Assembly (NCBI RefSeq): GCF_910592395.1
Contig: NC_088324.1
Coordinates: 9,140,953 to 9,204,952 of the forward strand
Origin: Lineus longissimus
Lineage: Eukaryota > Nemertea > Pilidiophora > Heteronemertea > Lineidae
Length of the DNA stretch: 64,000 nucleotides
Direction: 5' to 3'
Part shown: one piece after another, positions 21,878 to 29,900 of the stretch
Position numbering within the stretch: position 1 is the first letter of the stretch
Layout: each line of letters opens with the position of its first letter
Notes under the pieces: generated by a model
Told to the model about the DNA's origin: nothing
Seen by the model: the letters and a program-made list of their open reading frames with translations, nothing else
Databases searched by the model: none
Made by a program: the position numbers and the translations under genes

Positions 21878-24800
21878 GTAGCAGGTTTTTTCTTCTTAAC
21901 TTTTTCTGCTGATTGCGGGAGTGCGGTGGGGCGGAAGCGAGGGTTTAGGATTGGTTTTGGGTCCAGGCTAAATGACTCAGATTTGTAGTGGGCATCTATC
22001 TGGTTTTTAAATATATTTAGGGACTCGGCGTTAACAATATGGTTCGGTAGGCTGTTCCATGGGTCAATGACTCGGTTTGAGAAAAAATACTTTCGTGTAT
22101 CCATCCTGGCTCTAGGTTTGTTGAGTTTAAAAGAATGCCCTCTGGTCAGGTGTTTATCATCAGCTGGTCTGAGTAGTTTTTCTCCTTCAATATTATAAAA
22201 TCCATGTGAGATTTTATACGCCTCTATCAAATCTCCTCGTAACCTTCTATATGCAAGACTAGGTAAACCTACGAGCTTTAATCTCTCTTCGTAGCTTTTG
22301 TCCCTCATACCTGGAATCATCTTTGTAGCACGTCTTTGTACATTTTCCAGCACTATTACGTCTTTCTTCAAATGGGGCGACCAAATCACGTTTGCATATT
22401 CTAGGTGAGGTCTCACCAGGCTTTTAAATAGGATGGCAAACATCTTCGAATCCAGGTATTCGAAAGATCTCCTGATCATGCCTACCACTTTGGTGGCTGT
22501 ATTTGCCACAGTTTCTACATGCTTGCTGAAGCTAAGTCTGTTATCGAAGGTGACTCCTAAATCTTTTTCAATGTCAGTTTCTTTAATTTCATTTCTTATA
22601 CCATTTTTTGTCAGGAAGTATTCTTTATGATTGTTATTTCGCCCATAATGCATTCGTTTGCATTTATCAGTGTTGAAACCTAATTGCCATTTAAGTGACC
22701 AGTAATCTAGGCTGATCAAATCCCTTTGCAATCCTATACTATCTGCAGGGCTTCGAATCCTTGCAATAATCTTGGCATCATCTGCAAACATTTCACAAAA
22801 GTTCTCAACACACTCCGGTAAGTCATTTACATAGTAGACAAACAATGTTGGGCCCAGAACACTGCCTTGGGGGACTCCACTCCTAACTGATGTCCATGCC
22901 GATGCAGATCCATTTACCATGACTCTTTGCTTTCTGTCAGTAATGAAGTCACAGACCCAATCATAAATCTTGCCTTTTATTCCATAATTTCTCAGCTTGA
23001 CTTTCAATCGCTCATGGGGTACTGAATCGAAAGCCTTTGAAAAATCTAGGTAGATTACGTCTACAGGATGTCCTTTGTCAAGGATTTCCGTTATTCTATC
23101 CATTGATTCAAGTAACTGTGTAATGCAAGATCTTCCCTTTTGAAAGCCATGTTGAGATTTGGATACAGCAGCTCTTAGATGGTCGTTTAACCTGGTCCTT
23201 ACAAAATCCTCCATGACTTTGCATATTATTGATGTTAGGCTTATCGGCCTATAATTTCCGCAGTCAGACTTACTTCCTTTTTTATGTAAGGCTGTGATCT
23301 GTGCCTTCTTCCAATCGGACGGCAGTTTTCCTTCATTCAACGACTTGTTGAAAAGTAAACTTAGCGGTATTGCCAGTTCATTACTAAGTTCCTTTAGAAC
23401 CCTCGGATGGATGCCATCTGGTCCAGGTGATTTTGATACCTTGAGTTCTTCAAGCTTTTTCCGTACCTCTGCTGGAGTTATGAAAAGTTCTAGATTTATA
23501 TCATTAGGGTCCATGGGCTCTAGATCAGGGGGCGGTATATTGCTTTTATCCTCAATGGTGAAAACACTGGTGAAGAAATCATTTAAAACCTCTGCCTTTT
23601 CATGATCATTTTCAGTTTGGTTTCCATCTCTGTTCGACAGATTTGGTATTCCGCACTTTGTCTTCATTTTTGATCTGGCATATTGATAGAAAGCTTTTGG
23701 GTTTCTTTTAGCATTTTCTGCAATTTCCCTTTCATGATTCTTTTTTGCCTTTCTGACCTCCCACTTCACCTGGTTCCTTAGCCTAGCATACATATCATAG
23801 TCTTTACCCTCCTTAGTTTCTAGATACCTCTTATAGGCTTCCCTTTTCTTTTTAACCTTAGCTAGGGCTTTAGGGTTTAACCACAATGGTTTTCGTCTGG
23901 CTGTTGGGTTGTGTCGTCTTAGTGGCACATACTTCTTTGTCGTCTCCAGTATTTTGTCTTTTATGAAGGTCCAAGTATCTTTAGTATCCAGGTTACTGAT
24001 ATGTTTTTCCCATTCTATGTCCGCATGCTCTCTCCTCATACTGTCAAAGTCTGCCTTGGTGAAAGCAGATTTCATGCACTCTGAGTGGTCCCCTGGGACA
24101 TAACATCTGTATAAAAAGTTAATGCAAGAATGGTGGCTTTTTCCTAATGGTGGAAGCATATGGATTTCATTTATCATGTCCTGTTCGTTTGTAAAGACTA
24201 AGTCCAATACATTTGGTCGGTTTTCACCTCTATGATGAGTAGGTTTCGTTACATGCTGAAACCAGAAACAGTCTCTAATGGTTTCTAGGAAGCGGCTTGC
24301 TGGGTGGTTTGGGCTTGCATTTGACATTATATTTGTCCAGTCGATCTCAGGATGGTTTGTATCTCCCATTACTAGATAATGACTATATTTACGATTGCTA
24401 GCTGAGCGAAGCGCATTTCTCTGTTTTTCATTAGCTAATTCTGTAGAATTTGGAGATCTGTATAGACATCCGACTAGTAAGGTGTCATTATCACGCAATT
24501 TTATCTCAAGCCATACACTCTCATCAAATTTCTCCTCTAGATTAACTTCCACCGTTGAGATGAAGTTTCGTACATAAATGCCAACTCCTCTGTGGGGACC
24601 TGTAACATTTCCTAAGTTTGAGTAAAAGGTGAAACCATTTATATTGAACTCCGACGCCTGTACAACACATCGTGAATTTTTTGGTATTAATTCGGTCACA
24701 CTAATTATGTCTGCATCAGTACTTTCTATTAACAGTTCAAGTTCCGGCCTTTTATTGACTAGACTATCTGCATTTAATGAGAGGCATTTGAATCCAAATT

Positions 24801-25059
24801 TTGAACGTGCATCTAAATTAACTTCTGAAGTAGGTGCTGAAAATAAATTATAACTGTGTGTATGTACATTGTCTCTGAAAATTTGTGCATTTTCTACCTC
24901 CTCTCCTCTTCTTTCTCCTTGGCTCTCATCATTTCGTAGTATGCCTTGGCTTCCTTCTGTTGTAATGGGGTCTGGTTCTTCTTCATGAAGATCTTCCTCA
25001 TCACTGGATTTTGGTGATCCTTGAGGGCACCACTTGCCCTGAGTATACGGTTTTTTGCC
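21871..25059 (-). CDS. LINE ORF2: EEP endonuclease and reverse transcriptase, open in the -1 frame relative to ORF1
   Basis: The frame is open from 25059 to the stop at 21871-21873, 1062 codons. The endonuclease starts around LSLNADSL with the catalytic E in ISVTE, then GVGIYV, CLYRSPN and GDTNHPEIDW. Its last conserved motif reads GKSHHS rather than the textbook SDH. The reverse transcriptase has NYRPISLTS, VIYLDFSKAFDSV, SGVPQGSVLGP and FADDAKI. The C-terminal region ends with WNSLPNHIVNAESLNIFK. I see no in-frame ATG before the VMGDTNH segment, and starting there would delete half of the endonuclease. Translation therefore probably needs frameshifting from ORF1 or a non-AUG start. No internal stop was seen. 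Confidence 0.9.
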   Translation of the reverse strand, partial: GKKPYTQGKWCPQGSPKSSDEEDLHEEEPDPITTEGSQGILRNDESQGERRGEEVENAQIFRDNVHTHSYNLFSAPTSEVNLDARSKFGFKCLSLNADSLVNKRPELELLIESTDADIISVTELIPKNSRCVVQASEFNINGFTFYSNLGNVTGPHRGVGIYVRNFISTVEVNLEEKFDESVWLEIKLRDNDTLLVGCLYRSPNSTELANEKQRNALRSASNRKYSHYLVMGDTNHPEIDWTNIMSNASPNHPASRFLETIRDCFWFQHVTKPTHHRGENRPNVLDLVFTNEQDMINEIHMLPPLGKSHHSCINFLYRCYVPGDHSECMKSAFTKADFDSMRREHADIEWEKHISNLDTKDTWTFIKDKILETTKKYVPLRRHNPTARRKPLWLNPKALAKVKKKREAYKRYLETKEGKDYDMYARLRNQVKWEVRKAKKNHEREIAENAKRNPKAFYQYARSKMKTKCGIPNLSNRDGNQTENDHEKAEVLNDFFTSVFTIEDKSNIPPPDLEPMDPNDINLELFITPAEVRKKLEELKVSKSPGPDGIHPRVLKELSNELAIPLSLLFNKSLNEGKLPSDWKKAQITALHKKGSKSDCGNYRPISLTSIICKVMEDFVRTRLNDHLRAAVSKSQHGFQKGRSCITQLLESMDRITEILDKGHPVDVIYLDFSKAFDSVPHERLKVKLRNYGIKGKIYDWVCDFITDRKQRVMVNGSASAWTSVRSGVPQGSVLGPTLFVYYVNDLPECVENFCEMFADDAKIIARIRSPADSIGLQRDLISLDYWSLKWQLGFNTDKCKRMHYGRNNNHKEYFLTKNGIRNEIKETDIEKDLGVTFDNRLSFSKHVETVANTATKVVGMIRRSFEYLDSKMFAILFKSLVRPHLEYANVIWSPHLKKDVIVLENVQRRATKMIPGMRDKSYEERLKLVGLPSLAYRRLRGDLIEAYKISHGFYNIEGEKLLRPADDKHLTRGHSFKLNKPRARMDTRKYFFSNRVIDPWNSLPNHIVNAESLNIFKNQIDAHYKSESFSLDPKPILNPRFRPTALPQSAEKVKKKKPATG

Positions 25060-25889
25060 TTACTGTCCTTTATTTCTACTATCATTTTCTTTGGATAGTC
25101 TTCGGTTTTTCTGCCAGTTCTCCTGATTTTACCAAATGTTACCTCGTTTTGATCAATGGCATCACAGATTTGTTTGAACTTCTCTCGGTCTTCTTCAATT
25201 CTGAGTTCAGTCTCCTCCTGCTCGCTCTCCGGGACGTTAAATACCACTATACTGTCCTCTCTCTGGCTTCGGAGTTGAATCTCACGTGCACTTTTGGAAA
25301 CCAGTGCATCTTGTGCATCTTTGTCAAAGGTTGAACTACTTGGCATTTCCGCTATCTGTAGTTTAACTTCATCTTTAATTTTATGAGGTATTTCATTTAC
25401 TTGTTCTCGAATGATAGTGAGGCTGTGTTCTAACACACTTTGTCTCTTTTCTAGTTTAGAGTAAGCCTGGAGAAGTTTACCGGCTGATTTATTGCATTTA
25501 TGACAGTACCAGTGAATACTACTTTCCTCATTTGAGTTTTTCTTTAGAAAGGCATAATTCTCTACAGATACATTTTCACAAATGGCATGGTGCCAAAATT
25601 CACACAGTTCACACTGAAGTGCATCTTGCTCTTCTTCCACTTTGTTCTTACAAGAGCCACAGTTTACGTGTTCACTTTCAATTACAGATTCATCATTGCC
25701 AGATTTTGAGCTTTCCTTATCTTGTAGGTGAATGGAAGATCTTGATCCTCTACGCTGACCTTGTATACCACCACTGGCACTGGCCATGGTAGGGAACCGT
25801 ATTGCAGTACATGCTTTGCATAGAAATTGGTCCCCTTGGGCATATGATACCCCCTTGGTTGCTTTACAGTCTTGGCACTTTGGTGGCAT
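24894..25889 (-). CDS. LINE ORF1: PHD-finger / coiled-coil / RRM-like nucleic-acid-binding protein
   Basis: ORF1 proteins of CR1-type LINEs bind element RNA. The preferred ATG is at 25887-25889 (MPPKCQDCK); an in-frame ATG nine codons upstream is also possible. The protein is 331 aa from this start. It opens with a CxxC pair (CQDC, CKAC). A C4HC3 PHD-like finger follows, with CGSC, CELC, HAIC and CHKC spaced as in PHD domains. Next come a heptad-rich stretch around LEKRQSVLEHSLTIIREQV and an RRM-like segment starting EDSIVVFNVPE. The C-terminus is very basic and acidic (KEKEEERR). The last 166 nt overlap the ORF2 frame. Confidence 0.88.
   Translation of the reverse strand: MPPKCQDCKATKGVSYAQGDQFLCKACTAIRFPTMASASGGIQGQRRGSRSSIHLQDKESSKSGNDESVIESEHVNCGSCKNKVEEEQDALQCELCEFWHHAICENVSVENYAFLKKNSNEESSIHWYCHKCNKSAGKLLQAYSKLEKRQSVLEHSLTIIREQVNEIPHKIKDEVKLQIAEMPSSSTFDKDAQDALVSKSAREIQLRSQREDSIVVFNVPESEQEETELRIEEDREKFKQICDAIDQNEVTFGKIRRTGRKTEDYPKKMIVEIKDSKAKNRILRASGALKDHQNPVMRKIFMKKNQTPLQQKEAKAYYEMMRAKEKEEERR
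25024..25056 (-). promoter_or_regulatory. Candidate -1 programmed ribosomal frameshift site (slippery heptamer plus hairpin)
   Basis: On the minus strand, ORF1 codons GCA AAA AAC form the canonical heptamer A AAA AAC (25056-25050). After a 9-nt spacer, AGGGCA (25040-25035) pairs perfectly with TGCCCT (25029-25024) across a 5-nt loop. In the -1 frame a TAA lies directly upstream (25062-25060), and the frame is open from GGC AAA AAA onward into ORF2. Confidence 0.6.
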
Positions 25890-26000
25890 TTTATATTCTA
25901 GCTTTGCAATGAACACAAACAGCAGTCAAGCAGCAGCAAAAAAGCCAGGAGCGATTGTAAGCAGCATGCATACAGTAGATTATATAGTCACTACCTTACC

Positions 26001-26930
26001 TCAATTCCTATAAGGCTTCTCTATTTACTGATCTGCCAATGTGGTATTGAACATAAGCATCCTATCCTATTTGGAACTTTACATGTCAAAGATCGTGCAA
26101 TGCAATCCTATGCACGTACCGCACCGTTTCTAGTGTATACAAACATGACCAAGAACAAAATGGCGAACCGCGAAAATACAATCCTCGAAAGAGCTGCCAC
26201 ACACTTGATCCATGCAAACTGTGAAAAATACTGGACCGATTTCTTTTCAAATTCTGCAGCAAATAATTCACATCGTTGACTTGGAGATCTGATGGTTTGA
26301 TGAATCCAGATTTAGGTTTTTCATAGGTTTTTTAATGTTTTAGTTCGCAGAAACTTGATCGATTTTAAAAGTGCGTCCGAACCCCGCGCATGCGCAATCT
26401 CAATCTCAATGTCGACACAAAATTGAAATAAACCACCCTTTTCTGTCATTATTTAGGACGGATATTTCTCTAATAATAAAAATATTAATATAATTGGCCA
26501 ATTTCTTAGGCATATGATGTAGCGAATTCCCATGAAGATTTAAATTAATTTAAATTAATTTCAATCAATGGGATAGCAACCACCACCGGAAGATCGCGGA
26601 GAAATCGGTAAACTCAACGGAGTTAATTCAGAAAAATACCAAAAAAAATTGTTTGTAGGATATACAATATTTACTCTCTTTATTTCTCATCAAATCAGTA
26701 TATACTCCCACACACACGTGTATCTTAAGAGCCCCTCCTAAAGGGGGGCTTATAAAAAAGACACTGAAGATATTTTTTCATAATATAGTCAAGAAAGACC
26801 TTATTCCTACTTAAAAAATATTTTCTTTAAAGATTAATGTTACATCGGTCACTAATTAAGACAAATCTACCCCAAATAACACGTACACAAAATTGAACCC
26901 AGTTTCTCACATTATTTCCTCAAATAAATC
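26001..26930. other. Upstream region of TMCO1
   Basis: AT-rich sequence between the LINE and TMCO1, with a perfect NRF1-type site (listed separately). No coding segment recognised. Confidence 0.5.
26385..26396. promoter_or_regulatory. NRF1-type palindromic site
   Basis: CGCGCATGCGCA fits the NRF1 consensus YGCGCAYGCGCR. It lies about 540 bp upstream of the TMCO1 start codon, in otherwise AT-rich DNA, and may mark the core promoter. Confidence 0.55.
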
Positions 26931-29900
26931 ATGTTTGCGGACACCATTCTGATCGTATTTATCTCAATATGTACAGCATTATTGGGAGAAGGTATGAAGA
27001 TGTGCAAGATAGTTTTTGATTTTGAGATAAAGAAGATCTAAATCATTTTGTGACCACCTCAAAATATTCGAACTTTGATTTCGACAGGTCCTTAACTCCA
27101 CTGCCTTCATGCATGTCATGTGCAATCGTATTTTTACTTCCCAATTTGATATGTCCACAAAAATTCTTAAACAACCTTCACCACACTCTGCTGAAACGAT
27201 CAATGAATTCTTTAAACTGTGCAGCTCCATTTGATCATGATTTATAAACAAGTTCAATTTAACAAGTAAGCCCTTGGTCATAAGTGCTGATTTTAATTAC
27301 CAGCATTGTAATTTTACATTGAGAGTTTTTAACATTGTACATTTTATAACACCTTGTTTTACATGCTTTGTATTTTTATATTGTATATTTTGTAAAGTTG
27401 TATGTTGCCATTGGCCCCTTCTTTCAGGCCTCACTTGGCTCCTTGTCTACCGAACGGAGACGTACCAAAAACTAAAGGCAGAAGTTGATAAGCAGAGCAA
27501 AAAATGTAAGTCTGCATGCAGAACCTCACTGAACAATCTAACAGATTCTCCAGTGACAAATCTGAGTTTAGTGAGGTGTCTGTCATGGTGATATACAGCT
27601 ACAAGATTGAGGAGACTACCAGTACACTCATCTAAAATGGATAATTCGAACCAGGATGGTTGCTTATGTCTATCTCGCACACAAGGGGATGCATGATGCA
27701 TTTATTCTTCCATAATATTTATTTATTCCAGTGGAGAGGCAGAAAGAAAGCACATCCGAAAGTGCTGATAGGAGTCAAAAGAAGAAATTAGGTGAGTTGC
27801 AGAGTTTTGAATGAGGGAGGTAAAATGTGCAGGTATCAGGTGTCTAATGCATCTTGCTAATATCAAAAGCCAGTGAATGCAAATATTATGATGTAGTGAA
27901 AAAAATTGATTTCCCCTAGAATTGTTTATACATGTAGCTCTTGTATATCAAATGCAACTTTTATGGTGCACTTTTCATCAAAAGTATAAATTTACAAGGT
28001 ATCATTTCTCATAATGTTTAAGGTGAATATTTGACATATCGAACATGTCAAAACACAAAACTAGTTAGCTAATTCTGAAAACAATGGTTACTGAGTAACT
28101 CTTTCACTATAAGGTCATTGTTTTATTAATCAAGTATGTTCAAACAAGTTGGAGACGCTTGATTGGCAAGTGTAATTAGTATAAGTCTTTCAATCAGAAA
28201 CATGTTTGATTTGTCAAAGTTTGTATTATGTCTCCTTGGTGATTTTGTGTTGTTATAGTTTTCATGGTAAATCAAGGATGGTATAATGGTCATTCAGGTC
28301 TTGGACTCCAGCCTGGGAACACACATATTTGGACTTCCAATCTGTATTTGTAATTGTAACTATCAATGTATTTGCTTTCATGAAAGTTTATTGAATTAGA
28401 AGAAGTGAACAGAACCTACAGGACTCCAATTTATTTCTACCGCTAGTCTCCTTCCTTTTTCCCCCATAATATTTGGTGGAGAACCCAAAGGATCCAAGAG
28501 AAACAAGAGGAAGACGCCAAGCGAGTGACTCAGCTCATCATGACGATATCGACGCTACCTCAAAGTATCACATCGGTGATAGCAACTCTTGGATTGACCA
28601 GCACCCCTAACGAATGGGATATTTCAGCAACTGCAGAAGGCACGTCGCTAACTCTCTTCTGGAATGCGGATGGAGCTGTAAAACGAACTGCTGTACCTCT
28701 ACGGATGAAAGGTTTAAAATCGCCTTCAACACTTCGGCGTGATAAACACCGTATGGAGCTGTATTTACAGACAATCAAAGGACAAAACGTGAGTGACAAG
28801 TCAATTAGCATGCCTTCAGTGTCTGCGCTAGGCCCACAGAGGTAGGTTTCAGCAATTGCCAAGCCAGATTCTGCAGAGACACTAGTCAACAATGAAATGA
28901 ACTCCTCCCAAAAGGAAGATCGGCAGTTAATTCAAAGTAGAAGTGTGTCGTCACAAACCGATGAAGAACTGGTCCCTACAGTTGTGTCGGTTAGTGTTCA
29001 GTGCAAATCGGACTCAAAATCATATGCAACTCAGTTTGCTCCAGAGACAATGTCTACCACAGTGCAATGCAGCCAAGAAAAAGTCTCCAAGGCGGTACAG
29101 TACGTATCCAGCAACCCATCTGTTTCTGTGCAGGTCGCCTCCGAGCATCGCTCAACTTCTGTCCAATGTGAAATGACCAGTCTGTCTGACAATAATGCAG
29201 TGAAAAAAAAAACGGAAGTAGTACCAATCCAGAACGTGCACAACGATGAACTATGGACCAACTCATTGAACAATGCCACCCATTTCGTTTCATCCAGGAA
29301 TAGTGTTTCAAATACAGTGCCTGCATGTTTACCAAATAACCCAGGAATAAGGAATAACAACCAAGAAAATCCGATGAATGGGGGTCCATCATTTCCCATG
29401 TACAGGATACCGAAAATGGGTTCTGCTGGGTGCACCCAGAACATCGCCTCACCATGGACTTCAGTAAGGCAAATGCAATGTTAAATTTAAGATACTAAAC
29501 AAAAACAAAAAGAGTAGGGTTTCAGATGTGTGGACAATTGGAATTTGCAGGAGCAAATCTCTTAAAACAACAGGAGTATTTTATGGGGTAAATTTTGTTA
29601 TCACATGACACTGAATATAAACTGAATTTTAGAACAATGAAATGATTTGATCTGCGTTTGACATTTATACTGGACTTCTGGCCACATTCTGAAGACGCAA
29701 CTATTTTCATCTGCCTCGAAAAAGATGTTATGAATTATAAAATTGACTTTCATTTTGATGAGTTTATGTGCACAATATAGCTATTTTGACTATGGAATAG
29801 TGTGAAGAATTATGTTCACTTATTGAATTTCATGTTACTTCATTTTGCAATTTCATGTATACTTTTATATGGTTTCGTCTTAAGTGACTTCATTTTGTAA

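Larger units (their letters stand above)
21838..26000 (-). mobile_element. Full-length CR1-like non-LTR retrotransposon (LINE); 5' boundary approximate
   Basis: The element contains ORF1 (PHD-type zinc finger plus RRM-like region), ORF2 (endonuclease plus reverse transcriptase), and a very short 3' UTR. The minus-strand 3' end is a GGCTAAAAAGCC hairpin overlapping the ORF2 stop, then a (TATG)n tail at 21838-21853. Both ORFs are uninterrupted, so it may be recent. The 5' end cannot be fixed from one copy; it lies upstream of ORF1, before about 26030. It is inserted antisense, upstream of TMCO1. Confidence 0.9.

Noticed and set aside
22433-25334. Plus-strand frames of 60-107 residues within the LINE
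   Set aside because: Antisense shadows of ORF1 and ORF2.
29031-29455. Minus-strand frames of 133-137 residues inside the LTR element
   Set aside because: They are antisense shadows of the plus-strand ORF and show no domain features.
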